36,200 nt of DNA, from assembly GCA_001918935.1 (NCBI GenBank), contig MNGW01000131.1, forward strand, positions 1 through 36,200. Direction: 5' to 3'. Both the position numbers and the translations under genes were made by a program. The number at the start of each line of letters is the position of its first letter. The stretch's first letter is position 1. The notes beneath the pieces are model-generated. The model saw nothing but the letters and a program-made list of their open reading frames with translations. It made no database searches and was not told the origin of the DNA. Source of the DNA: Acidobacteriales bacterium 13_1_40CM_3_55_5 (GTDB taxonomy: Bacteria > Acidobacteriota > Terriglobia > Terriglobales > Acidobacteriaceae). Of the stretch, positions 19,405 to 28,916 are shown one piece after another.

Positions 19405-20841
19405 TCACTGCCTGTTCCCAAGGAAAACAAAATAGGAACAGGCCCACAGAGCTGTAGGAATCGTGCCTCGTGCACGCGCTGTCAGAATTATGTTGTAGTC
19501 ATCAGCAACCTCAATTTCATCGATCACCGAGGGCAGGGATTGTGATTGCACCACGGCAAGGTACTCCAGAAATTGATATATATCAGCGCCTCTGTATCCC
19601 TGTGTCACGAAGGAGATATCGGTATTTTCTCCGGTGAAGTGCCAGCCCAACGATGCAGCCAGCGCTACCGCACCTTCGTAGGCTTCTGCTGAAATCGCCT
19701 CCACCTGGGGATTGTCGAAAACGATCCGCAGCTTGCGCTCGTCTTCCCGGCTGAATTCGCGTACCTTGAGCGACCCCGATTTAGCGGAAGCCTTCCAGTC
19801 CACATGGCGCGCTGAATCTTCCGGCATGTATTCCCGAATGCGGTATAGATCGTTGCCACGCCCTCGCATGAAGGACGCAAACTCTCCGGTGATGAGGGGA
19901 AGCACTTCAAAGAATTCGTCCGTGGGTTCCACCGAAGGATAGACAATTACTTCGCGGGCCAGTGGCACCCGGCGCGTCTTAGTAAGGAAAGCAAAAGGAA
20001 AACGCGTGGCCAGGCCAAATCTTTCCTGCTGATAGCGCCCACGGCGCTCAAACTTGAGTTCGAGCTCTGAGATAAGCGATGCCCGAGCAGGGAGATAAGG
20101 AAAGTAAGCCGAGCCATTGAAGATGTTCGGCGGCGCCGGTTTTTCGTTTAAACGACGCAATTGACGGTCGGGAAGTCGGATCCACTGCTTTTCTGGCGGA
20201 CGGCCTCGGGGAACCGCAAAGGTAGACGGCAGCCAACGCCAGTGCCGGCTGGGCTTGGCCTTTTCGAGCGAAACCACATTTGCAGAAAAAGACGGCAACC
20301 ACTTTCGAGAATTGCGCAAAAGAATTCTCGCTGACATCGAACGGCCCGCGAAAACATGTTCGGGTAACCGGATATCCAGCTCGAGATTGCGCAAGACCAG
20401 GGCCGAGGCAAACCCGGACACAACAATTGCGGCCAGCATGACGGCCACAACGATGTACAAAAGGTTGTTGCCGGTGTTCAAAGCCGCAATCCCGATCAGC
20501 AACACAGTGACAAGGTAAATGATTCCCACGCGGGTCACGTCGTAATCGAATGCTTCTCGAATACGAACTGCACCAATCCGCCGAGCCAGGTAAGGCACGG
20601 TGGTCAAGCCAACGATCGTTGCCAACAGCAATGCCGCCGAAGCAAGAATAAGCGTCGCCCACAGGTTCCCAGACTCGCGCGCCACGCTGGAGAAAATGGC
20701 GGCTGCGAAAGCCAGAATCAGTCCGGCGATTGCAAGCAGGAACCGTACCCAGATTTCCGGAACTCCTTGATGGAAAAAGCGAGCAAGTCGCTGGCTTTTC
20801 GAAAGAAACATTGAGTCCTGAAGAGTCATGGGATGGGACAT
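19405..20841 (-). CDS. DUF58 domain-containing membrane protein
   Basis: Two N-terminal TM pairs, then FMRGRGNDLYRIREYMPEDSARHVDWKASAKSGSLKVREFSREDERKLRIVFDN, the DUF58 core. Confidence 0.9.
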   Translation of the reverse strand: MSHPMTLQDSMFLSKSQRLARFFHQGVPEIWVRFLLAIAGLILAFAAAIFSSVARESGNLWATLILASAALLLATIVGLTTVPYLARRIGAVRIREAFDYDVTRVGIIYLVTVLLIGIAALNTGNNLLYIVVAVMLAAIVVSGFASALVLRNLELDIRLPEHVFAGRSMSARILLRNSRKWLPSFSANVVSLEKAKPSRHWRWLPSTFAVPRGRPPEKQWIRLPDRQLRRLNEKPAPPNIFNGSAYFPYLPARASLISELELKFERRGRYQQERFGLATRFPFAFLTKTRRVPLAREVIVYPSVEPTDEFFEVLPLITGEFASFMRGRGNDLYRIREYMPEDSARHVDWKASAKSGSLKVREFSREDERKLRIVFDNPQVEAISAEAYEGAVALAASLGWHFTGENTDISFVTQGYRGADIYQFLEYLAVVQSQSLPSVIDEIEVADDYNIILTARARGTIPTALWACSYFVFLGNRQ

Positions 20842-20887
20842 CGGCCGAATTCGCTTACTGCGAGGTTAGCACCGCTATGGCAGGGCA

Positions 20888-21157
20888 TCAATCGCGCTCG
20901 CGTTGGCGGGAAAGGTGCCGCAACCACCTGCCAGCTCTGGCCGTGGCTTCCTCCGCGGTACCGCTTATCTTCGGAAAATGTTGACGAAGCTTGGCGAGAA
21001 GATGGTGAGCCCAGACATATTCCGAAGAAAGGATGATCAAGCCCATAAGCAGAAACAATACACCCTGCAGGATCGGCAGGAACAAACCGACAATGCCCAG
21101 CAGGATGAAGCCCCATCCCACAATCAGGACCAGGACGCGTTTGATTCGAGCATTCAT
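20888..21157 (-). CDS. Small membrane protein, PGPGW/DUF454-like
   Basis: RVLVLIVGWGFILLGIVGLFLPILQGVLFLLMGLIILSSEYVWAHHLLAKLRQHFP. Confidence 0.78.
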   Translation of the reverse strand: MNARIKRVLVLIVGWGFILLGIVGLFLPILQGVLFLLMGLIILSSEYVWAHHLLAKLRQHFPKISGTAEEATARAGRWLRHLSRQRERD

Positions 21158-21169
21158 GCCCTATCGGCG

Positions 21170-21787
21170 TTAATCCGGTTGGCCTCCAGTACCCTTTCGC
21201 CGTTGTCGCCACCAGAAGAACACCGCGAGCAGAACTGCCGCCAACAACACTGCGAGGTTGAAACCCTTCATGATGCGGGCGAGTTCGTCCCAGTGCCGTC
21301 CGAAAAAATATCCGACACTGGAAATAACAGTCACCCAGACCGCTGCGCCCAGGAAATTGAAAACCACAAACTTGCGCCAGGGCATATGGAGCACACTGGC
21401 CAACGGTCCAGCGATGATGCGCATTCCGGCAATGAAGCGCGCGATAAAAATCGCGAAGGAGCCATAGCGGTGAATTAAGCTTTCCCCGCGCGCAATGGTG
21501 CGGTAAACGCGTGGAACCTTTCGGTAGCGTTCCAAGAGCGGTTTGCCACCGTAATGCCCGAGCAGGAAGCCGAGGTTGTCCCCGATGGTCGCAGCACAGA
21601 CTCCGACCAGGATGATGTAAGGCAAACGGAGACGATGCTCAGAATAGGCCAAAAAACTTGCTAACAGCAGCATGGTCTCGCCGGGCACCGGAACTCCGGT
21701 GTTTTCCAGCAATAGCGCGGCCGCGACTGCCCAATAGCCGTAATGGGCGAGATATTCACGAAGCAGTTCAAAAAGATGCTGTCCCAT
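21170..21787 (-). CDS. DedA family membrane protein
   Basis: LLLENTGVPVPGETMLLLASFLA, GDNLGFLLGHYGGKPLLERY, RFIAGMRIIAGPLASVLHMPWRKFVVFNFLGAAVWVTVISSVGYFFG. Confidence 0.93.
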   Translation of the reverse strand: MGQHLFELLREYLAHYGYWAVAAALLLENTGVPVPGETMLLLASFLAYSEHRLRLPYIILVGVCAATIGDNLGFLLGHYGGKPLLERYRKVPRVYRTIARGESLIHRYGSFAIFIARFIAGMRIIAGPLASVLHMPWRKFVVFNFLGAAVWVTVISSVGYFFGRHWDELARIMKGFNLAVLLAAVLLAVFFWWRQRRKGTGGQPD

Positions 21788-21854
21788 ATGCGATTTGTAA
21801 GATTCTTTTTCGGACGTCGATGGCTAAATCTTTGTCGTCGGTCGCCACAAACGC

Positions 21855-22730
21855 TTAAGAGGATTGCTCGAGAAATTCCGCCACCACTCGATTGAATTCT
21901 TCCGGCACTTCTTCATAGGGCAAGTGCCCTACCCCTTTTAACATCACCACACGACAATTTTGGAAGTGCTTCAGTAATTCGTGGGCGGACTCAGGCGTCA
22001 CCGCTCTGTCCACACTACCCCAAACCATCAGTGTCGGAATGTGATTGATGCGCGGCAGCATGCTCTCGAGTTGCTGCAAATCCCGGTTCCAGGATCGCAG
22101 CATGGCGAGTGTGTTTATGAATGCACCGGGGAGGGCAAATGGTGCGGAGTAGCCCTCGAGTGTCCCCGGACGGATGCGCCGCGCGTCGCCGAAGAGACGA
22201 CGCAAGATGAAATGGTGCGTCATCGTCAGGCGAGGAGCGAGACGAAGAAAGAGCGGCGTGATTGGCCGACTACTCAGGAAATTAGCGCGCCGTTTTCCGT
22301 GCGCCGACCAGGGATTGACTGGATTTACAAGAATCAGACGACGCACTCGCCGAGGCGCAATCGCAGCCGCCATTATTGCTACAGCGCCGCCTTGAGATGT
22401 TCCCAGCAAATCGCAGGATTCCAGTCCCACGACATCGAGAAATCGCAACAAACGTTCGGCGCTTGCCTTCAGGCAACAATCGAGATCGGCCGGTCGCTCG
22501 GAGAATCCTGCTCCCGGCATGTCAACGGCATGGACTGTAGCTTGCTGTGCCAGCACGGGCATAGCAAATCGCCAGGAGAAGGAATATCCCAGCAACCCAT
22601 GCAGCAGTAGCAGGGGCGGCCCGGAACCGCTGCGCAGATATCGCACGCGGATTCCGTCCAGACTGACCCACTGTTCTTCGACTGAGTGGATTGCTTCCAG
22701 ATTAGTTTCCGGGCCCAATGTGCCTTTCAC
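21855..22730 (-). CDS. Alpha/beta hydrolase
   Basis: LLLLHGLLGYSFSWR, DMPGAGFSERP, LLGTSQGGAVAIMAA, LMVWGSVDRAVTPESA, GVGHLPYEEVPEEFNRVVAEFL. Confidence 0.9.
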   Translation of the reverse strand: MKGTLGPETNLEAIHSVEEQWVSLDGIRVRYLRSGSGPPLLLLHGLLGYSFSWRFAMPVLAQQATVHAVDMPGAGFSERPADLDCCLKASAERLLRFLDVVGLESCDLLGTSQGGAVAIMAAAIAPRRVRRLILVNPVNPWSAHGKRRANFLSSRPITPLFLRLAPRLTMTHHFILRRLFGDARRIRPGTLEGYSAPFALPGAFINTLAMLRSWNRDLQQLESMLPRINHIPTLMVWGSVDRAVTPESAHELLKHFQNCRVVMLKGVGHLPYEEVPEEFNRVVAEFLEQSS

Positions 22731-22736
22731 TGCGGT

Positions 22737-23987
22737 CTATTGTGGCGCTGCTGTTTCGGTCTTCGATGTTGCCGGATTCTCACTTGATTTCCGCCGCTTC
22801 TTGCCCAGTAACTTCTTCAGGACTCGCATACCTTTGTCCACATGCTTCTCCTGGAGCAAGAATGGAGGCAGAAATCGCAACACGGAATCCTGAGTACTGT
22901 TGAATAAAACTCCCTCGGCGAGCGCCTGTTCCACGAGCGGGCGGGCCGGGACATCCAACTGGAGGCCTTGAATCAAACCCCGGCCTCGAACTTCCTGGGC
23001 GACGGCGTATCGGTTAACTATCAGCTTCAACTGTTCCTTTAGGTAGTTTCCGACACGCACAACATTCTCCAGGAGCTTTTCCTCTTCCAAGATGGCGAGA
23101 TATTCCAAAGCTACGCGGCAGGCCAGCGGCCCGCCTCCGAAGGTTGTCCCGTGCTGGCCTGGAGAAATGGCAGACGCAAACTCCTCCCTTGCCAGAAATG
23201 CTCCCAGGGGAAGACCGGCGGCGATTGGTTTCGCGATAGCCACGATGTCAGGCATGACACCGAAGGTCTGGAAGGCAAAAATGTTTCCGGTGCGGCCGAG
23301 TCCGCACTGAATCTCATCAAAAATCAGCGCAGCCCGATGACGGTCGGCGGCGGCTCGGCATTCCTGCAAGAAATCCACCGAGCATTCGTATACACCGCCT
23401 TCTCCGAAAATAGGCTCCAGCACGATGGCGCAGGTATTTTCATCCACTGCCGCACGTAGCGCTTCAATATTGTTTTGTGGAACAAATTTCACATCGTCCA
23501 GCAGCGGTTCGAACCCCTTGCGGTATTTCTCCTGGCCGGTCAGAGACATAGCGCCAAAAGTTCGTCCGTGATAGGAACCTTGCAGGGCCACTAATCGGCT
23601 TTTGCTCTCGCCACCTGTCCGATGTCCCGCCAGCCGGGCCAGCTTGATGGATCCTTCAATCGCTTCCGTACCGCTGTTAGAGAAGAATGCTCGCGGCAGA
23701 CCGGAAAGCCCGCAAAGCTTCTCCGCCAGCTGGCCCTGATATTCGTTGTAATAGAGATTTGAGAGATGGATAGCTCGGGCAGCCTGCTCGCGAATGATCT
23801 TCACGATTCGGGGATGGGCATGTCCCAACGCATTAACTCCTAAGCCGGCAACAAAATCCAGATAGCGTCGGCCTTCGAGATCATAGAGAAAGATACCTTT
23901 GCCGCGCGCCAGCACGACAGGGTAACGGTTATAGGTCTGCAGCAGAAAGCTGCGTTCGCGCTCGAGAATCCCGCTGCTATCGTTCAT
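22737..23987 (-). CDS. argD: Class-III aminotransferase, acetylornithine-type
   Basis: YLDFVAGLGVNALGHAHP, FFSNSGTEAIEGSIKLAR, GSYHGRTFGAMSLTGQEKYR, ALIFDEIQCGLGRTG, KPIAAGLPLGAFLA. Exact substrate not provable from sequence. Confidence 0.85.
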   Translation of the reverse strand: MNDSSGILERERSFLLQTYNRYPVVLARGKGIFLYDLEGRRYLDFVAGLGVNALGHAHPRIVKIIREQAARAIHLSNLYYNEYQGQLAEKLCGLSGLPRAFFSNSGTEAIEGSIKLARLAGHRTGGESKSRLVALQGSYHGRTFGAMSLTGQEKYRKGFEPLLDDVKFVPQNNIEALRAAVDENTCAIVLEPIFGEGGVYECSVDFLQECRAAADRHRAALIFDEIQCGLGRTGNIFAFQTFGVMPDIVAIAKPIAAGLPLGAFLAREEFASAISPGQHGTTFGGGPLACRVALEYLAILEEEKLLENVVRVGNYLKEQLKLIVNRYAVAQEVRGRGLIQGLQLDVPARPLVEQALAEGVLFNSTQDSVLRFLPPFLLQEKHVDKGMRVLKKLLGKKRRKSSENPATSKTETAAPQ

Positions 23988-24148
23988 GAGGAATGATTCT
24001 AACTGTAAATCCCCGGATACGGCTGCGCCACTAGAATTGGCTCGCCGTTGCTGACAACATCCCTCAACCGCTCACGTCGGAGAATGGCCCATCATTTTCG
24101 TTGCTCCGACGGATTGATCGGAGAGATACTTATGCGAGAACCGCCGTG

Positions 24149-26890
24149 ATGGCACCCGCGATGACAAGCGACATGCGGAAAACCGGAATCGACGTCGTCG
24201 GCGACGTACCTTGGGGTGCACATTTTTGTCTCTTCTACGAGACGCCAGCGGATCTCCTCGAAACATTGGTTTCCTACTGCAAAGCTGGATTACAAAGCCA
24301 TGAGTTCTGTCTATGGGTAGTGGCCGAGCCCCTGACGGAGGAAGATGCCAGACGCGCATTGAAACGAGTTATGCCTGACTTTTATCAATACGTGGTTGAC
24401 CAGAGCATAGAGATTGTCCCGGCTCGCGACTGGTATCTCCAAGATGGCGCGTTTGATCTCGAGAGAGTGATTGACGGTTGGAACGAGAAACTCGCGCGCG
24501 CATCCGCCAAAGGTTACGCTGGCGTGAGAGTGACGGGAGATACTGCCTGGCTCGAAAAGAAGGACTGGAAGGACTTCTGTGAATACGAAGACTCACTCAA
24601 CCAGGCTGTCGTCAATCAGCGCCTGTCGGTTCTATGCACGTACCCGCTCGCCAAATGCGGAGCTGCTGAAATCCTGGATGTGGTACGAACCCATCAGTTT
24701 GCGGTAACCAAGCGACGTGGGGGTTGGGACGTTATCGAAACCGCCGGGCACAAACAAGCTAAGGCTGAAATCAAGCGCCTGAATGAGGAACTGGAGCAGC
24801 GTGTAATAGAACGTACCAGCGAACTGACCTCCGTCAACAGCGAACTGATAAAGGAAGTACTCCAACGTCAGCGCGCCGAGCAGGCGCTGCAGCGGAGTGA
24901 GACCTATCTAGCGGAAGCACAGAGAGTGAGCCATGCCGGCAGTTTCGGCTGGAGCGTTTCCAGTGGGCATATCGTCTGGTCAGACGAAACGTTTCGAATT
25001 TTTGAATTCGACCCAGCCGTCAAACCTACAGTGGAACTCATAATGCACCGAACCCATCCGGAGGACAGGGCCTTCCTGCAAGAAACCCTCGATCAAGTGG
25101 CACGGGATAGGAAGGCTTTTGATTTTGAACATCGGCTGCTGATGCCGGATGGCTCGGTGAAGTCCGTTCGAGTTGTGGGTCATCCCTCAACAAACAATGA
25201 ATCGGGCAACTTTGAATTCGTGGGGGCGGTGACGGATATCACGGATCGCAAGCGAGCAGAGGAGGCACTACGGCGGAGCGAGGGTTATTTAGCTGAAGCG
25301 CAAAGGCTGACCCAGAGTGGAAGTTGGGCTTGGAATGTGCGTACCGGCGCTCGCTTCTGGTCGCAAGAGACCTTTCGCATCTTTGGCTGTGACCCCGAAA
25401 GAGTGAAGCCCACATGGTCGGACATCCTCGAACGAGTTCACCCTGAAGATCGACCAGCAGTCGTGCAGAGAGCGGAAATGGAGACCACACAGAGAGTAGA
25501 TTCTGAGATTGATTTTCGAGTTGTTCTTCCCGACGGAGGAATAAAGCACCTGCACTCTATCGCTCACCCTGTGATGGATGAGGCAGGCGAAATCACTGAG
25601 ATCGTCGGCACCTTGATGGATGTAACCGAACGCAAGCGGGCGGAGGCGCTGCGTGACGGGGAGAGCCATATTTTGGAAATGATAGCGCGCGATGCTCGGC
25701 TGGAGAAAACACTGGAGAATCTGGTGCGCGTTGTGGAAGCCCAATTTGCCGGCTTGCTTTGCTCAGTCCTGCTCCTCGACGAGGACGGGCAGCACGTGCG
25801 GCACGGTGCTGCTCCCAGTCTACCCCAGCCCTACACCGACGCCATCGACGGCCTTTGCATCGGACCGAAGGCGGGATCATGCGGCACCGCGATGTATCGA
25901 AGAGAACCTGTTGTCGTCGCCGACATTCTCCAGGATCCGCTCTGGGAATCGTATCGAGAAGTGGCCAAGCCCTATGGGTTCCGCGCCTGCTGGTCCACTC
26001 CCATACTTGCACATTCGGGCGAGGCACTGGGTTCATTTGCCATGTATTACCGCGAACCGCGCAGTCCGAGTCCAGCTGAGACCCGCGCCCTGGAAATGGC
26101 CACCCACCTCGCCGGCATTGCCATTGAACGCAAGCTGGCGCGTGAAGAGCGCGAGAGATTGCGTCAGGCCCGGGCGGATCTGGCGCACGTGACCCGGATG
26201 ACCACAATGGGAGAGCTAACCGCCTCGCTGGCGCACGAAATCAAGCAGCCGATTTCCGCAGCGGTGACAGACGCCAAGACCTGCTTGCGATGGCTTCGGC
26301 GCGATGACCCCGACGTGGCAGAGGCAGGTGAAGCCGCATCCAGGCTCATCAAAGATGTAACGCGCGCGGCCGACATCATTAGCGGGATTAACTTAATGTT
26401 CAAGAAAGGCGCTCCACCGCGGGAGTTGGTTGATATCAATGAACTCATTCAAGAAATGATTGTGCTGCTGCGCAGTGAGGCGAGCCGCTATTCGATTTCG
26501 ATCCACTGCGACCTTGCCAACGATCTTCCCCAAATCATGGGCGACCGTGTGCAATTGCAACAGGTTTTTATGAATCTCATGCTCAATGGCATCGAAGCCA
26601 TGAAGGACATGGGTCCTGGAGGTGAACTTACGATCACGTCGCAATACGACAATCGTCAACTCGTGATCTCGGTCGGCGATACCGGCATTGGACTACAGCC
26701 GGAACAGACCGGGCAAATCTTCGATGCATTCTTTACCACCAAACCTCAAGGTACCGGCATGGGACTCCCCATCAGCCGCTCCATCATCGAATCGCACGGC
26801 GGCCGCTTGTGGGCCAGCCCCAACCCCGGACGGGGCGCAACGTTTCAGTTCACCTTACCCAGCGAAGGCGCGTTGCATCAGGTGGCCTAG
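24149..26890 (+). CDS. Sensor histidine kinase: MEDS - PAS - PAS - GAF - HisKA - HATPase (ORF can extend to a TTG at 24101)
   Basis: GAHFCLFYETPADLLETLVSYCKAGLQSHEFCLWVV (MEDS-like), two PAS repeats starting RSE.YLAEAQR, GAF segment, H-box MGELTASLAHEIKQPISAAV, N-box MNLMLNGIEAM, G-boxes VGDTGIGL and GTGMGLPISRSIIESHGGRLW. Confidence 0.9.
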   Translation: MAPAMTSDMRKTGIDVVGDVPWGAHFCLFYETPADLLETLVSYCKAGLQSHEFCLWVVAEPLTEEDARRALKRVMPDFYQYVVDQSIEIVPARDWYLQDGAFDLERVIDGWNEKLARASAKGYAGVRVTGDTAWLEKKDWKDFCEYEDSLNQAVVNQRLSVLCTYPLAKCGAAEILDVVRTHQFAVTKRRGGWDVIETAGHKQAKAEIKRLNEELEQRVIERTSELTSVNSELIKEVLQRQRAEQALQRSETYLAEAQRVSHAGSFGWSVSSGHIVWSDETFRIFEFDPAVKPTVELIMHRTHPEDRAFLQETLDQVARDRKAFDFEHRLLMPDGSVKSVRVVGHPSTNNESGNFEFVGAVTDITDRKRAEEALRRSEGYLAEAQRLTQSGSWAWNVRTGARFWSQETFRIFGCDPERVKPTWSDILERVHPEDRPAVVQRAEMETTQRVDSEIDFRVVLPDGGIKHLHSIAHPVMDEAGEITEIVGTLMDVTERKRAEALRDGESHILEMIARDARLEKTLENLVRVVEAQFAGLLCSVLLLDEDGQHVRHGAAPSLPQPYTDAIDGLCIGPKAGSCGTAMYRREPVVVADILQDPLWESYREVAKPYGFRACWSTPILAHSGEALGSFAMYYREPRSPSPAETRALEMATHLAGIAIERKLAREERERLRQARADLAHVTRMTTMGELTASLAHEIKQPISAAVTDAKTCLRWLRRDDPDVAEAGEAASRLIKDVTRAADIISGINLMFKKGAPPRELVDINELIQEMIVLLRSEASRYSISIHCDLANDLPQIMGDRVQLQQVFMNLMLNGIEAMKDMGPGGELTITSQYDNRQLVISVGDTGIGLQPEQTGQIFDAFFTTKPQGTGMGLPISRSIIESHGGRLWASPNPGRGATFQFTLPSEGALHQVA

Positions 26891-27152
26891 CCAGTTACTC
26901 TCGCGTTGAATGCGAGACAAGTCTGTTTCGGCAGGCTGATCACCGCTCCGAGGGCTGCGATCACGTCTGTGACTGTGACGATGAACGTCAAAATCCCCGC
27001 CCAAGCAGAGCTTGGCCGGGGCACCTCTGTCGTGCCTCATGATCTTGCATTGGCTCGCCACGTGGAGAGCGACAGAGGACTTCAGGTAGCTATCCCCTGT
27101 CATTGCAACCACCCACATCCTGTGTTAGCTTCAGCAAACAGCAGAGGTTAGC

Positions 27153-27968
27153 TTGCAAGCAACAGTGCCTGCCGGGCTGGATCGCAAAGAAGCGGAAATT
27201 TACCTGCGGCTCGATCCAAAACGGCTCCCAAAACACATCGCCATCATCATGGACGGTAACGGACGGTGGGCACGTCGCCGTCATCTGCCTCGCGTGGCAG
27301 GGCACCGTGCTGGTGTGGCATCCGTGCGCTCAACGGTCGAGACCGCTGCGCGGGTGGGAATCTCGGCGCTAACGCTGTATGCGTTCTCCGAAGAAAACTG
27401 GAAGAAGCGTCCCAAGAGCGAAGTGGATTTTCTCATGGGACTGCTGTGCCGCTATCTGCAGCAGGAAGTCCCGACGCTGAACAAGAACCGTATCCGGCTG
27501 GAATACATTGGACGGCAGCAGGAACTTCCGCCGACAGTTCGCTCCAAAATGGAGTGGGCGCGCCAAGCCACTGCGCACAACACCGGAATGGTGCTAACCC
27601 TGGCTCTCAACTACAGTGCCCGTAGCGAACTGGTAGATGCATTTCGCTCCATCGTGGATGGGGCGGCGCGCAACGGCGGGCTTGATCATCTGGAGATCGA
27701 TGAGGATTCGGTGTCACGTCATCTCTACACCCGGCATTTGCCGGATCCCGATCTGGTCGTCCGCACCAGCGGTGAAATGCGGTTGAGCAATTTTCTTCTC
27801 TGGCAGCTGGCTTATGCCGAGATCTATGTCACTCCTACACTGTGGCCGGAATTCCGTGGCGCTCACCTGCTGGAAGGCATCGCGGAATATCAGAAGCGCG
27901 AACGACGCTACGGTGGCTTGGCCGATGGCCACTCTGACCATCACTCCCCGAAGTCGGTCCGGAGCTGA
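27153..27968 (+). CDS. uppS: Isoprenyl transferase (undecaprenyl diphosphate synthase), TTG start
   Basis: PKHIAIIMDGNGRWARRRHLPRVAGHRAG, LTLYAFSEENWKKRPKSEVDFLM, PDLVVRTSGEMRLSNFLLWQLAYAEIYVTPTLWPEF. Confidence 0.96.
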   Translation: MQATVPAGLDRKEAEIYLRLDPKRLPKHIAIIMDGNGRWARRRHLPRVAGHRAGVASVRSTVETAARVGISALTLYAFSEENWKKRPKSEVDFLMGLLCRYLQQEVPTLNKNRIRLEYIGRQQELPPTVRSKMEWARQATAHNTGMVLTLALNYSARSELVDAFRSIVDGAARNGGLDHLEIDEDSVSRHLYTRHLPDPDLVVRTSGEMRLSNFLLWQLAYAEIYVTPTLWPEFRGAHLLEGIAEYQKRERRYGGLADGHSDHHSPKSVRS

Positions 27969-27974
27969 GGCGGC

Positions 27975-28877
27975 TTGCAGCTACTCAAACGAATCGCCAC
28001 CGCAGGGGTTCTGATTCCCCTTGTTCTGGTCCTCATCCTGCGCGCGCCCATCCCGGTTTTGGCGTTCGTCGCGGCATTCGTAGCTCTGCTCACAGTAACG
28101 GAGCTTCTCAAGTTGGCGGAGGCTTATGGCATCCGGCCTTTCTATCGTCCGACGTATGTTTTTGTCGCGCTGTACTTCGTGTTGCTGGCGATTCATCCGC
28201 GGGACGACAAGCCTCTATTGTCGACTGCGATCTTTATCTACAGTACGGGGTTCGCTGCTGCCATCGCAGCATTCGTGTTTCTCGTAATTGGAATGCGAAA
28301 CATTGATCTTCGAAGATCGTTTCCCGCAGCGGCCGTTTCTGTATTTGCCTTTTGCTACGTCGCACTCCCGTTAGGATTCCTTGTGCAAGTTCGCGAGCAG
28401 TGGTCGGGAGCGTTCCTTCTGCTTTACTTGCTCTTAGTGGTCTGGGCAGGAGACATTTTTGCTTATTTCGTAGGCCGTTCGCTCGGACGTCATTTCATGT
28501 CACCGCGGATTAGTCCGAAGAAGACCTGGGAAGGGGCGCTGGCGTCGATGTTGGCGAGTCTGGTGGTGGGAATGTTGCTCTACCACTACGCGCTTCCCAT
28601 CAGCACCGCACTGCTGAATGCGCATCTGGTCGAACAGCGGGACGGTTTCTTTGCATTGCAGAAACCGCCGCTATGGCCGGCTCTGTTGCTTTCCGCAGCC
28701 ATCAACATCGCCGCGCAGCTTGGAGATCTGGTGGAATCGTTGATCAAGCGCGGCGCCGGCGTGAAAGATTCAGGAGCTCTTCTTCCCGGGCATGGAGGAA
28801 TGCTTGACCGCATTGATGCCCTGCTCTTTGCCGCTCCAGTGCTGTGGTACTATGCGGCTTGGCGCGTCATGCAATAG
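27975..28877 (+). CDS. cdsA: Phosphatidate cytidylyltransferase, TTG start
   Basis: Multi-TM protein with SPKKTWEGALASMLASLVVG and GDLVESLIKRGAGVKDSGALLPGHGGMLDRIDALLFAAP signature. Confidence 0.95.
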   Translation: MQLLKRIATAGVLIPLVLVLILRAPIPVLAFVAAFVALLTVTELLKLAEAYGIRPFYRPTYVFVALYFVLLAIHPRDDKPLLSTAIFIYSTGFAAAIAAFVFLVIGMRNIDLRRSFPAAAVSVFAFCYVALPLGFLVQVREQWSGAFLLLYLLLVVWAGDIFAYFVGRSLGRHFMSPRISPKKTWEGALASMLASLVVGMLLYHYALPISTALLNAHLVEQRDGFFALQKPPLWPALLLSAAINIAAQLGDLVESLIKRGAGVKDSGALLPGHGGMLDRIDALLFAAPVLWYYAAWRVMQ

Positions 28878-28916
28878 CCTCGAGTTCCCCTGGCCGCGCA
28901 GGACTACACTCCATTC

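Noticed and set aside
12862-23987. LysW-type lysine/arginine pathway suggested by the M20 peptidase and ArgD-like aminotransferase
   Set aside because: The two genes are about 9 kb apart in different strand blocks, and no LysW carrier or LysX/LysZ/LysY homologue is seen.
24980-26207. Several antisense ORFs in the large histidine kinase
   Set aside because: Shadow frames of a domain-rich coding gene.
26995-27021. Hairpin CCCCGCCCAAG-CAGAG-CTTGGCCGGGG as terminator of the large HK
   Set aside because: Stem is good (one mismatch) but there is no T-tract on the + strand, so I do not call it a terminator.
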